Shown here: positions 20,890-30,755 of the stretch, piece by piece
Layout of the letters: every line of letters starts with the position of its first letter
Numbering within the stretch: position 1 is the first letter of the stretch
DNA from: Deltaproteobacteria bacterium
GTDB lineage: Bacteria > Myxococcota_A > UBA796 > CAJQPC01
Length of the DNA: 64,000 nucleotides
Assembly (NCBI GenBank): GCA_016717595.1
Contig: JADKFE010000128.1
Coordinates: 40,012-104,011 of the forward strand
Direction of reading: 5' to 3'
Program-made: the position numbers and the translations under genes
Notes under the pieces: generated by a model
What the model was told of the DNA's origin: nothing
Database searches by the model: none
What the model saw: the letters and a program-made list of their open reading frames with translations, nothing else

Positions 20890-22551
20890 GTGAGAATCGT
20901 CCGTCCCGTCGTGCGCACCGTCGGCGGCCTCACGCACACCGTGCGCGACATCAACCGTTTACGCGAGGTCGCGGCCATCCTCGTGCGCCACGGCTTCGGC
21001 TGGCTGGTGCAGACCCTCGATCTCCCTGGCCTCGATCGCGCCAGCCGAGACCAGTCCGAGAGCACCCCCGAGCGCGCCGTCGCCGCCCTCAAAGACTTAG
21101 GCCCCACCTTCATCAAGCTCGGCCAGGTGCTCTCCACCCGGCCTGACGTGGTGCCCGCGGCGTACCTCGCGGCGTTTCAGTCGCTTCAAGACGACGTCGG
21201 CCCCCTGCCTTTCCCCGAGATTGAGCGCACCCTCACCGCAGAGCTCGGCTCCGGCTGGCGCGCGGGCCTCAGCCGCTTCGACGAGGCGCCCCTGGCCACG
21301 GCGTCCATCGCCCAGGTTCACCGGGCGGCGCTGCAGTCCGGCGCGGAGATCGTGTTTAAGGTGCAGCGCCCGGGCATCGCGGCGATGATCCGCGCGGACC
21401 TGAGCATCCTGCACCTCCTGGTGAACCGCCTCTGCGCCGAGTTCCCCGAGGCCGAGCTCCTCGACCCCCAGGGCGTGCTCAGCGAGTTTGAGCGCAGCAT
21501 CACCGCCGAGCTCGACTTCTTGGCTGAGGCGACCAACATGCGTCGTTTCACCACCAACTTCGCCGGGAACCCCCGGGTGAAGATCCCGACGATCTTCGAC
21601 GCCTTGACCACCTCCCGGGTGCTGTGCATCGAGCACCTCGACGGCGTGAAGATCCGCCAGGCGCGTGAGCACGGCTACGACATGGACGAGGTCGGCCGCC
21701 GTTACCTGGAGGTGGCCTACACGATGCTGTTTGACCACGGCTTCTTCCACGGCGACCTGCACCCGGGCAACGTGCTGATCTTGCCCGGCCACGTCATCGG
21801 CCTGCTCGACTTCGGCATGGTGGGCCGCCTCACCCGGGACATGAAAGACAGCATCGTCTCTCTGCTTTTTGCCTTAGAGCGCGGCGACTACCGCACCATC
21901 TCCCGCATCTTCTTCGACATCGCGATCAAGAGCGAGCGTGTGGACTACGACGCCTTTGAGCGCGACACCACCCTGGTCGTCGAGCGCAACTGGGAGGGCG
22001 TGAGCGTCCAGGAGATGCAGATCGGGCGCTTCTTGTTGGACATCACTGAAGGTGCGCTCAAGCACCGCGTGCGCGCCCCGCCGACCTACACGACCTTCTT
22101 CAAGGCGCTGTTGACCACAGAAGGTTTGGCGAAGTCGCTGATCCCCGAGGTAGACCCGCTGGGCGCGGCGAGGCCCTATGTGCAGCGCCTCGTCTCCGAG
22201 CGGTTCTCGTCCCAGCGCACCCAAGAGGACCTGTTCTACAACCTCGTCACCCTGAGCACCCTCGCCCGGCGCCTGCCGACGAGCCTCAGCCAGCTCCTCG
22301 ACGACATCGACGATCAGCGCCTTCGCCTCAACATCGTCACCCGCGAAGACCCGCAGACCTCCCAGCGCCTCGACCAGCGCCTGCGCGCCCAGCTCCTCGG
22401 CGCCTTCGCCGTGACCGCCGCGCTGTGCGCCGCCCTGAGCCTGCCCTACACCGACATGCGCCTCTTCGGCCTGCCCGCGCTCAGCCTCGTGCTGTTCTTC
22501 TTGGCCGGGGCCTTCGGGCTGATGGCGCTGGTGGCGGCGCGGAGGGGCTGA
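20890..22551 (+). CDS. ABC1/AarF-UbiB family atypical kinase
   Basis: A 553-residue protein kinase-like membrane protein, 24 nt after the FHA gene. Family motifs: the N-terminal KxGQ block in PTFIKLGQVLSTRPDVVP, ATP-binding KVQRPGI, HGDLHPGNVLIL (catalytic loop) and LLDFGMVGRL (metal loop). The end carries two hydrophobic helices (AFAVTAALCAALSLPY and LPALSLVLFFLAGAFGLMAL). UbiB-type proteins support quinone synthesis or lipid extraction from membranes. GTG start with AGGAG about six bases upstream. Confidence 0.93.
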   Translation: MRIVRPVVRTVGGLTHTVRDINRLREVAAILVRHGFGWLVQTLDLPGLDRASRDQSESTPERAVAALKDLGPTFIKLGQVLSTRPDVVPAAYLAAFQSLQDDVGPLPFPEIERTLTAELGSGWRAGLSRFDEAPLATASIAQVHRAALQSGAEIVFKVQRPGIAAMIRADLSILHLLVNRLCAEFPEAELLDPQGVLSEFERSITAELDFLAEATNMRRFTTNFAGNPRVKIPTIFDALTTSRVLCIEHLDGVKIRQAREHGYDMDEVGRRYLEVAYTMLFDHGFFHGDLHPGNVLILPGHVIGLLDFGMVGRLTRDMKDSIVSLLFALERGDYRTISRIFFDIAIKSERVDYDAFERDTTLVVERNWEGVSVQEMQIGRFLLDITEGALKHRVRAPPTYTTFFKALLTTEGLAKSLIPEVDPLGAARPYVQRLVSERFSSQRTQEDLFYNLVTLSTLARRLPTSLSQLLDDIDDQRLRLNIVTREDPQTSQRLDQRLRAQLLGAFAVTAALCAALSLPYTDMRLFGLPALSLVLFFLAGAFGLMALVAARRG

Positions 22552-22591
22552 CGCGGGTTAGCGCTGTGGGTCGGGGCCAAGGTGCGAAGGT

Positions 22592-22683
22592 GTGAGTGAG
22601 ATCCTCTCAAAATTCGTGAGAGCTGAGAGGTCTTCACTCATTTGGCGCGCCATAATGAGTGAAATCTTATCAATTCTCATGAA
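22592..22683. promoter_or_regulatory. Three ~29-bp operator-like repeats upstream of the AbiEi gene
   Basis: Three related copies lie in an AT-rich patch: 22592-22620 (plus), 22613-22641 (minus, overlapping the first end to end) and 22655-22683 (plus). The shared core is TGAGTGA, then ATC or equivalent, then TCTCA or TATCA, then a second TGAG-type half. The first two form a large inverted repeat with CCTCTCA/TGAGAGG and GAGTGA/TCACTC arms. AbiEi antitoxins are known to repress their own promoter through inverted repeats, so these are plausible AbiEi sites. Confidence 0.55.
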
Positions 22684-22766
22684 TCTTTAGAGCTTTTCAC
22701 CCCTCTCCGTCACGATCGTTTGGCGCCGAGTTAGGCAACAGCTCAAACGTCTCTGGGTGACCTGTT

Positions 22767-22795
22767 TGCACCCCTCGCCGCGCTTGTGATAGAAA
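22767..22795 (+). promoter_or_regulatory. Candidate promoter of the AbiEi gene
   Basis: TTGCAC followed after about 17 nt by ATAGAA lies some 40-65 nt before the start codon and directly downstream of the repeats. The match to the sigma70 consensus is only fair. Confidence 0.3.
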
Positions 22796-22833
22796 ACCTC
22801 AACATCTCCACAAAGACTGCGAGGATCTCACCC

Positions 22834-23427
22834 ATGAAACGTGCGCAGGGCCAGCGGCCCGGACCCCAAGACGGGCTCATTCGCGCCGGGCTGCTCAGCG
22901 CCCGCAGCGGCTCACAGGCGACGGCGAGCCGCCTCACCAGCCGGGGAACCCTCGTTCGTGTCGAGCGTGGGCTTTACCAAGGCGCTGACGCCGAGATCTC
23001 CATCCACAACAGCCTCGCCGTCGTCTCCGCGAAGGCGCCGAAGGCCGTCATCACCCTGCTCTCGGCGCTGCACTTTCATAAGCTCGGCCTAGAGCGCCCC
23101 TGGCAAGAGTGGATCGCCCTGCCCCGAGGGAGCTGGGCGCCTCGGCTCACGAGCCTGAAGCTCCGTGTGTCTTGGCTTGACGAGGCTGAGCTGGCCCAAG
23201 ACGTCGAGCACCACACCATCGACGGCGTGGCGGTGAAGGTGTTCTCCCCCGCCCGCGCCGTCGTCGAGACCTTCCATTTCTTTCGTCAGGTGGGCCTCGA
23301 GCCCGCCCTCGACGCCCTCAAGGACTACCTGCGCTGCACCCCCAACGGTGTGCAGCCGCTCATGGCCATCGCCCGGCGGCGACGGGCCTACAACAAGATG
23401 CGACCGTATGTGGAGGCGCTGCTTTGA
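22834..23427 (+). CDS. AbiEi-family type IV antitoxin / transcriptional regulator (orphan)
   Basis: A 197-residue protein. The N-terminal winged-helix part reads LLSARSGSQATASRLTSRG, TLVRVERGLYQ, the AbiEi pattern. The middle has AVITLLSALHFHKLGL and the C-terminal antitoxin part has VAVKVFSPARAVVETFHFF and ALDALKDYLRC. In AbiE systems this protein represses its own promoter and counteracts the AbiEii nucleotidyltransferase toxin. No toxin gene follows; the next gene is on the other strand. GAGG at 22821 sets the ATG start. AT-rich upstream DNA contrasts with the surrounding genome, which suggests horizontal transfer. Confidence 0.85.
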   Translation: MKRAQGQRPGPQDGLIRAGLLSARSGSQATASRLTSRGTLVRVERGLYQGADAEISIHNSLAVVSAKAPKAVITLLSALHFHKLGLERPWQEWIALPRGSWAPRLTSLKLRVSWLDEAELAQDVEHHTIDGVAVKVFSPARAVVETFHFFRQVGLEPALDALKDYLRCTPNGVQPLMAIARRRRAYNKMRPYVEALL

Positions 23428-23470
23428 CTCGGAACGTCGTCGCGAGTGTGCGAACGAAGGTGCCTCAATG

Positions 23471-24187
23471 TCAGAGCGCGGAGGGGTTGAGGGCCTTGCG
23501 GGCTTCACGGAGCAGGCGCGCGAGGCCACAACCCTCCCCAGCCTCCTGAAGTTCGCGGAGGTCAGCGCGCCGCCAAGCCTCTTCCCAACGGTTGTCCTCG
23601 TCGCAGAGGGATTGTTTGACGGTCTTGGCGTCTTTGGGATCGGTCGGCTTCTTGGAGGTGAGGCGCTCGGGCGATCTTGTCGGGCAGAAGCCGAGGCGCT
23701 GACGCGCGGCGGCCAGGGCCTTGGTCTCGGCTTCAGTCTCCGGGCGCCAAGCGAGCAGCTCAAAGCCCTCAATCTCGGGACGGGCGAGGGCAGGGACCAC
23801 AGGAAACGGCCAAGACTTGTCGGCCACCGCCTGCTCAAAGCCCTTGGCGCGATCCTCGTCGCCGTCGAGGTCGCGGGAGATCACGACCACCTCAGGCACG
23901 GTGTCTTCAGCGAGGAAGAGGAGCAGGACCGCGCGGAACATCTGGGCGTCTGCTTCGCCGGAATCTCCATCAAAGTGCCCGTGGATCCTCAGTCGGCGGT
24001 CCTTCGCCTCACGTTTCGCGCGGTGAAGATCCAAGAACGTACCGACCCCCAGCCCGCCCCAGACTCGATAGTCGTCAAGGGTGTCGTCGGTCACCCAGTC
24101 GTGCTCGTCAAGCAGCACCCGGTCGACCAAACCCGTGATGAGCGTGGCGTCCCCGGAGCTCTCCGCGGCGATGCCCAGGCGAATCAC
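23471..24187 (-). CDS. Toprim-like (DUF4276-type) partner protein of an AAA ATPase
   Basis: A 238-residue protein. The pattern fits Toprim-like nucleases: an N-terminal acidic motif after the first strand (LGIAAESSGDATLI, Glu at about 8) and a DxD motif after a later hydrophobic strand (VVVISRDLDGDEDR, about 93-106). The middle holds EIEGFELLAWRPE, common in DUF4276-like proteins. The GTG start overlaps the stop of the upstream ATPase gene (GTGA), so the two were translated together. OLD-, PARIS- and Septu-like defence systems pair such ATPases with nucleases. Family call is moderate; role in defence is inference. Confidence 0.6.
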   Translation of the reverse strand: MIRLGIAAESSGDATLITGLVDRVLLDEHDWVTDDTLDDYRVWGGLGVGTFLDLHRAKREAKDRRLRIHGHFDGDSGEADAQMFRAVLLLFLAEDTVPEVVVISRDLDGDEDRAKGFEQAVADKSWPFPVVPALARPEIEGFELLAWRPETEAETKALAAARQRLGFCPTRSPERLTSKKPTDPKDAKTVKQSLCDEDNRWEEAWRRADLRELQEAGEGCGLARLLREARKALNPSAL

Positions 24188-25302
24188 GCGGGCTCCTCCG
24201 CCACCCAGTCTTCGCCCAGGTGGCTCCACAGCTCGCCGGAGCTCATCACGTCGCGGTACTTCGTGAACTTGGGGTGGGTGTCGAGGCGGCGCACCCGCGA
24301 CTCTTGGGGGCTCACCGCGCCGACCACAAACACCTCCTCGGGCTGGAGGGAGTCGAGCAGGTACGGGGAGTGGCTCGTGGCGAGGATCTGCAGCTCGGGG
24401 TGCTGGGCGAGCAGGCGCCGGAGGAGCTCGATCAGCTCACGCTGGGCGAGGGGGTGCAGGCCCTTGTCGATGTCATCGAGGAGCAGCGTGCTCGGCTGCT
24501 CGTAGTGCAGCACCGTGACCAGGGCCAGGGCGAGCACCGTGCCTTCGGAGAGGGCTTGGGCGGGGAGCCAGCCGACGCCGTCGAGCTCGACCTCGAAGCG
24601 GGTGCCGTTGACCCATTTTGGCTCAAGCACCTGATACCAACGCCCGTTAAACTGCAGCGACTCCTCTTCTCGGGTCTGGTAACGAACGGGCAACGCGCGC
24701 ACCCGTTTCACCCCCTTCACGATCTTCGCGAGGTCAGCCTCAAGGGCCTCCAGACGGCCATCGCGTAGGCCGTGCAGATGGAGGAGCGCGGAGGAGACCC
24801 CCTCGCCGTTGGCGCTGATCGTCGGTGGAGCAACGACTGGGTTGTGGGGTGCACGAATCGCGGCGGCGTCGAGGAGAGGGCGCGGGTCGCGGGAGTTGGC
24901 CGGGAGGGAAGTCGTCAGGCTTCCGGCTCAGCCCTGCACAGACGAGCCCTCTTGATCCCGGGCCCCAATATCCCGCGCTCAACCAATGCTCAAAGGACTG
25001 TTTGAACCTTCAATCTCACCTGTCGCCTGGATCCCAAACCGTCCCAATTTCGCTTGAATGCAGACTCTCGTGTCGGGCTGGGAGACGACCGGCGCGAGCT
25101 GATGCTCTTCATGTAGCGCATATTGGTTCGTCTGCCGGTCCTTCCCCAGCGCCAACCCATGCGTCCACATCACCAAGTCCAGCCCCCGCAGCACGCTGCT
25201 CTTCCCCACACCATTTCGCCCCACGAAGACGTTCAGGCGCCCAAGGTCAACCTGCACATCCCGCAAGAGCTTGAAGTTGAGGAGCTCGACACGATCGACC
25301 AT
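24184..25302 (-). pseudogene. AAA_21/AAA_15-type ATPase interrupted by two in-frame stops
   Basis: One frame runs the full 373 codons. It starts VDRVELLNFKLLRDVQV with Walker A (VFVGRNGVGKSSVLRGL) and ends with the signature-like ALSEGTVLALALVTVLHYEQ, Walker B (TLLLDDIDKGLHPLAQ) and ILATSHSPYLLDSL. Two TGA codons interrupt it, at 24979-24981 and 24928-24930, sixteen codons apart. The frame before and after is the same, and the residues after the second stop (LLDAAAIRAP, ISANGEGVSSALLHL) still match the family middle. Total length is normal for these ATPases. A GTG at 24720 could restart a fragment without Walker A, which would be inactive. Confidence 0.75.
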
Positions 25303-25472
25303 CAGCGCACCTCGGCCCCAGGCGAACGTAGGGCGATGCCAGCATATCCCCCGTCGCTCGCCCCCTCAACGTGGCTCCCCCAAGCGCCCCCTCCAATGAC
25401 TCCCCCCTGACACCCCGCCAAAACCAGCGTTCATCGTGGCAGAATCGACGCATCCCTGGTCGAGGTGCCCCG

Positions 25473-26510
<1,038 letters not shown>

Positions 26511-27434
26511 CGTGCACCTTGACCTCTCGCACATGCTCCACCTCGGCCAGAACCCGGTCGGAGACACGATGGGCGATGGTGTGGGCGTCGGTGAGCCGCA
26601 AGGCGCCGTTGACGGAGATCTCCAGGTCGATGACGTGGTAGGCGCCTAAGGTGTGAACGCCGACCTTGTCTACGCCGAGCACGTCGGGATCGCGGCGGGC
26701 GACCGCGGCGATGGCCTCGGCCAGCTCCGGCGAAGACTCGTCCATGAGCACGCCGAAGTTCTCGCGCAGGGGCTTCACGGCGAGGCCCATGATGGTCACG
26801 CCGATGAGCACCGCCGCCAACGGGTCGAGCCAAGGCATGCCCGCCCGCGCGCCGAGCACCCCCAAGAACACCGCGCTGCTCGCCAAGACGTCGCCGCGGT
26901 GGTCCCGGGCGCTGGCCAACAACGACGGGGCGTTCAGCGCCTCGCCCACCCGGCGGGTGTAGCGGTAGAGCGCCTCCTTCACGAACACCGTGCCCAACGC
27001 CGCCCAGGCCGCGGACATCGCGGGCACCTTGGACTCGTCTCGCCAGAGCGCCACGCCGCCGTCGAGGGCGATGAACAGGCCCGTGCCGAAGAGCATCGCC
27101 CCGATGATCAGCCCCGCCACGGACTCCGCGTTGCCGTGGCCGTAGTGGTGGTCTTCATCGGCGGGGCTCTGGGCGAGGCGATACCCCACGGCGCCGATGG
27201 CCGTGGCGAGGATGTCCCCGGCGCTGTTGAAGGCGTCGGCCAACAGCGCGTCGCTGCCCGCGCCGACGCCCACGACGAGCTTGAGCACGGTCAAGCCGAC
27301 GTTGGTGAGCAGTCCGACGAGGTTGGCGCGGGCGCCGGGGTCAAAGGCCATGACCACGGCTATCCTCTCTGGGCCCTCGGCGCCTGCGGACGTTCGCGCC
27401 TGTTGTACACTGAATGCTCAAACCAGGAGCGTGT

Positions 27435-28469
27435 ATGGCCGAGCCCCTCGTCGCCCCGGTGACCGACGACCCCGATCGTTGGCGCCGCCGGGCGATCTCC
27501 ATCTCTGGGGTGTTGCTCGCCTCTTGGGCTCTGGCCGCCGCCGCGCTGCCGCTCTTGCTCGTGAGCCTGCTGCTGGAGCTGGTGCGCCCCCGCAAGCTCG
27601 CGGCCACCCGGGCCTTGTTGATGTTCGGCGCGTACTTGGGCTGTGAGCTGCTCGGCCTGCTCGGCGCGGGCTGGATCGCGCTGACCACCTCGGGGGAGGC
27701 CTTGGTCGAGGCCAGCTACACCCTGCAGCGCCGCTGGAACTCCGCGCTGTGCGGCGCCCTGAGCGCGCTGTTCAACCTCACCTGGGACGTGCAGGGCCTC
27801 GATCAGTGTCGCCCCGGCCCGACGCTCTTGCTCGTGCGCCACGCGAGCACCGCCGACACCATCCTCCCCGTCGCCCTGCTCTCGGCGGGTCTGGGCCTAA
27901 AACTTCGCTATGTGCTCAAGTCAGAGCTGCTTTGGGACCCTTGTATCGACGTCATCGGCCAGCGTGTGCCCAACGTCTTTGTGCGCCGGGGCGACGCCGG
28001 AGAGGTAGACCGCGTTCGTGCCTTGGCCCGAGGGTTAGGCGCTGATGAGACCTTGGTGCTCTACCCTGAAGGCACCCGCTTCTCCCCCGCTCGCCAGACC
28101 GCCCGCGTCGCCGAGCTTCAAAGCCAGCCTGAGGACATCCAGGCCCTCGCCCGGGCCTTGCAGGTGACCTTGGCGCCCAAACCCGGCGGCGTGCTGGCGA
28201 TCTTAGACGCCGAGCCCCGCTTAGACGTCGTCTTCTGCGCCCACACCGGCCTTGAGGGCGCCCGCACCCTGGCCGACCTCGTGCGCGGTGAGCTCGTGGA
28301 CAAGGTCGTCAAGGTGCGGTTTGAGCGTGTGCCCGCCGCCGAGATCCCCACCGACCCCGCCGCGCGCTACCGCTGGCTGCTCACCCGCTGGGGCGCGATC
28401 GACGAGTGGATCCGCGCCCAGAACAACGGCGCCAGCGTGATCGTCAGCGGTGACCCTCAATCGCCGTGA
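27435..28469 (+). CDS. 1-acylglycerol-3-phosphate acyltransferase-like (PlsC domain) membrane protein
   Basis: A 344-residue protein. Two or three N-terminal hydrophobic segments precede a PlsC fold. The catalytic HxxxxD is RHASTADTILP (about residues 137-142), followed by the glycerolphosphate-binding LYPEGTRFSP. AGGAGC precedes the ATG at 27435. It is longer than minimal PlsC proteins and has a C-terminal region DEWIRAQNNGA. It may act in phospholipid synthesis or remodelling. Its last 26 nt overlap the convergent cytochrome gene. Confidence 0.88.
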   Translation: MAEPLVAPVTDDPDRWRRRAISISGVLLASWALAAAALPLLLVSLLLELVRPRKLAATRALLMFGAYLGCELLGLLGAGWIALTTSGEALVEASYTLQRRWNSALCGALSALFNLTWDVQGLDQCRPGPTLLLVRHASTADTILPVALLSAGLGLKLRYVLKSELLWDPCIDVIGQRVPNVFVRRGDAGEVDRVRALARGLGADETLVLYPEGTRFSPARQTARVAELQSQPEDIQALARALQVTLAPKPGGVLAILDAEPRLDVVFCAHTGLEGARTLADLVRGELVDKVVKVRFERVPAAEIPTDPAARYRWLLTRWGAIDEWIRAQNNGASVIVSGDPQSP

Positions 28470-29844
28470 GGTGCGACTGGAGCGCCCAGTCCGCGTCTTG
28501 TTGGGGCGTGTGGCAGCTCGTACACACCGACTCGATCACACACTCCGGGCAGGTCTCGCCCAAGCCCAAGATGTTCGTGGCGCTCGGCGCCTGGACGTGC
28601 TGCTCACCCGGGCCGTGGCAGGTCTCGCAGCCCACCCCCTCGTTGAGGAAGGTCTCCGGCGGCATCCCCGCGGTGTAACGCGTCGGCGTGGCGTGGCAGG
28701 CGAGGCACTCGGGGTTCCGTTGTTCTTTGCCTTTGAGCAGAGACCGGGCCTCGCCGTGCCCTGAGGCCTGCCAGGCCTTCACCTCGGCCGGGTGGCAGCT
28801 CTCGCAGGCCTTGGCCCCTTGAGAGGCGCCGTCGGGGAAGGCCAAAAGGGGCTTGGGCGCCTCGCCCGACGTCAAGAGCTTCCAGCGGTCATCAAGCTCG
28901 CGGTCGCTGAGGCCCAAGGCCGCGTAGTGGTCGATGTGGGGCAGGCCCTTCTCGACGGTGAACGCGATGGAGTGATCGGCGTCGTGGCAGCCCACGCAGG
29001 TGGCGCTGGCGTCTACGGTCACGCCGTCGTGGGGGCCTCCGGCGCTGTGGCAGGCCTCACAGGTGACGTTCGTGAGCTTCGATCCGTGATCCCCGAGCGT
29101 GAAGCCCGAGGGTTGGCCCATGCCCGTGACGTGACAGCCGACGCAGGCCGGGTCATCCGCCTTGTCCCGGGTGTAGAGCGTGCGGTACGCGATGGCGTGG
29201 TGGCTCACCGACCAAGCGCGGGCCTCTTCAGTGTGGCAGATCGCGCAGGACGTGCCGCCTTGGTACACGTCCTTGGGGAAGGCCAAGGTGAAGCCGTCGT
29301 TTGGCCAGAGCTTGAAGATCAACAGCGCCGAGGCGCCAGGAAACCAGGGGTAGAAGCCCAGAACACGCGCCACCTCACCGCCCTCTTCAGCGGGGGCGAC
29401 GACGAGCGCCGTCGGCGTCGAGCGGGCGGCGATGGCCTGGGCGAAGGCGCCGTCGTGGTCGTGAACCGTGGGGAAGGTGACGCCATACACGTCGTTGAAC
29501 GCCGCGATCTGCTGGGCGGTGGACATCGACGAGGCCACGGCGACAAAGTCCAGGCGCTCCTTGAGGCGCTCTTGGAGCTGCACCACCTCGGGGATCGCCG
29601 TCTGGCAGTGGCCGCAGGTGGGCGAGTAATAGAAGAAGTACGTCGGCCGCGTGATCATCGCCTTGAAGCGCGCGGGCAAGACGATCGGCGTGGTCTCCGT
29701 CGGCGCGAAGACCGCCGCCGTGTTCGCCGCCGGGGCGCCGAGCTTCCAGCCTCGGGCGTCCACCGCCGCTTTGCCCCCAGCGAGCAACAGCGCGGCGAGG
29801 GGCAACAAGAGCCAGCGAAGGTTGAGCCAGGACGGGGGGTTCAT
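28444..29844 (-). CDS. Thioredoxin-like domain fused to octaheme c-type cytochrome
   Basis: A 466-residue exported protein. An N-terminal membrane or signal segment (LLLPLAALLLAGGKAAV) is followed by a thioredoxin-like domain with a CxxC site in FYYSPTCGHCQTAIPE (about 75-90). From about residue 195 to the end there are eight CxxCH heme sites: CAICH, CVGCH, CEACH, CVGCH, CESCH, CLACH, CETCH and CTSCH. The heme region looks like the cytochrome c-554 / multiheme group. A CPEC pair near the end lacks the His. The thioredoxin site may keep heme-site cysteines reduced or donate electrons (inference). A Fur box lies 178 nt upstream. Confidence 0.88.
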   Translation of the reverse strand: MNPPSWLNLRWLLLPLAALLLAGGKAAVDARGWKLGAPAANTAAVFAPTETTPIVLPARFKAMITRPTYFFYYSPTCGHCQTAIPEVVQLQERLKERLDFVAVASSMSTAQQIAAFNDVYGVTFPTVHDHDGAFAQAIAARSTPTALVVAPAEEGGEVARVLGFYPWFPGASALLIFKLWPNDGFTLAFPKDVYQGGTSCAICHTEEARAWSVSHHAIAYRTLYTRDKADDPACVGCHVTGMGQPSGFTLGDHGSKLTNVTCEACHSAGGPHDGVTVDASATCVGCHDADHSIAFTVEKGLPHIDHYAALGLSDRELDDRWKLLTSGEAPKPLLAFPDGASQGAKACESCHPAEVKAWQASGHGEARSLLKGKEQRNPECLACHATPTRYTAGMPPETFLNEGVGCETCHGPGEQHVQAPSATNILGLGETCPECVIESVCTSCHTPQQDADWALQSHLTAIEGHR

Positions 29845-30215
29845 CCCCCAGAGCCTAACCTAGCCCAGCGGCCGTCGCCCAATCGGGCCGCCGCCCAAGA
29901 GAGCCCTCCACCTCCCCGCCGGTTGAGCGCACCATAAATCGGACCCGAGCTGCCCAGAAGACCACACCACACAGCTTGGGACGGTGACACCCATCGACGG
30001 GGAGGAGGAGGCGCAGTTATTGATAATGACTTTCATTATCTGTTACCAGAACAAAGAGAATACGTCAAGACAAGAACTTGTGAGCGGCGATCCTCTCTCG
30101 CCTTCGCCTTGAGCCCAGGGCTGCCCCCCCTCCTGTGTCAAACCCCACAGGGAATGCTCACACTCTGTCTGGGGTATGCTAAGCTGCCTGTTCCCGTTCA
30201 ACCGGAGTTCTGCCC
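29845..30215. other. Divergent intergenic region (371 nt) with Fur box
   Basis: No gene is seen. The region separates the cytochrome gene (minus) from the YtfJ-like gene (plus). It is AT-richer around 30015-30065, where the Fur box sits. A possible -10 (TATGCT at 30175-30180) lies about 35 nt before the plus-strand start, without a good -35. Confidence 0.5.
30022..30040. promoter_or_regulatory. Fur box
   Basis: GATAATGACTTTCATTATC matches the 19-bp consensus GATAATGATAATCATTATC at every position of both 8-bp arms and differs only in the central three bases. It is symmetrical, so it could act on the divergent cytochrome gene (178 nt away) or the YtfJ-like gene (176 nt away). Iron control is inferred. 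Confidence 0.85.
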
Positions 30216-30755
30216 ATGTTCACCCGTCGCGCTCTCGCCCAAAGCCTCCTCGCCGTCTCTCTCTTCGGACTGCTCGCCGGGGGCCTGGACGCCATCGCCG
30301 CGTCTGTCGGCCAGAAGGTCTCCAACCCTGAGCTTCGTGACGCGAACGACAAGCCCGCGAAGATCCCCGACATCGGCTCCAAGGTCGTCGCGGTGTTCTA
30401 CTCCGACCCCGACGTCTCCGACATGAACGACGCCTTCGCCGACAAGCTCAAGGCCGCGAACCTCGACAAGACGAAGTACCGCGGCGTCGGCGTGGCGAAC
30501 CTCAAGGAGACCTGGCTCCCCGATGAGGTGATCCGCTCCGTCGTGCGCAAGAAGATCGAGAAGTACGGCGCCACGATCCTCACCGACCCCGATCGCCTGC
30601 TGGCGACGGCCTGGGGCCTCGGCGACTGCAACGAGCAGTCCGTCGTCGTCATCTTGGACAAGACCGCCACCGTTCAGTACGTCAAGAAGGGCAAGATGAA
30701 CGCCGCGGAGATCGAGAGCGGCTACCAGCTCGTCGTCAAGCTGATGGAGCAGTAG
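30216..30755 (+). CDS. YtfJ-like periplasmic thioredoxin-fold protein
   Basis: A 179-residue protein. A signal peptide (ALAQSLLAVSLFGLLAGG) is followed by a thioredoxin-like fold resembling YtfJ (GSKVVAVFYSDPDVSDMND, ILTDPDRLLATAWGL, SVVVILDKTATVQYVKKGKM). No CxxC redox pair is present; the single Cys lies in LGDCNEQS. The family has no established reaction. The Fur box upstream suggests iron-responsive expression. The last 20 nt overlap the convergent gene. Confidence 0.72.
   Translation: MFTRRALAQSLLAVSLFGLLAGGLDAIAASVGQKVSNPELRDANDKPAKIPDIGSKVVAVFYSDPDVSDMNDAFADKLKAANLDKTKYRGVGVANLKETWLPDEVIRSVVRKKIEKYGATILTDPDRLLATAWGLGDCNEQSVVVILDKTATVQYVKKGKMNAAEIESGYQLVVKLMEQ

Noticed and set aside
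24184..25302. TGA decoded as an amino acid (selenocysteine or code change) in the ATPase
   Set aside because: Many other genes in the window end at TGA, neither TGA is at a catalytic position, and no SECIS-like hairpin was evident directly after them; nonsense mutation is simpler.
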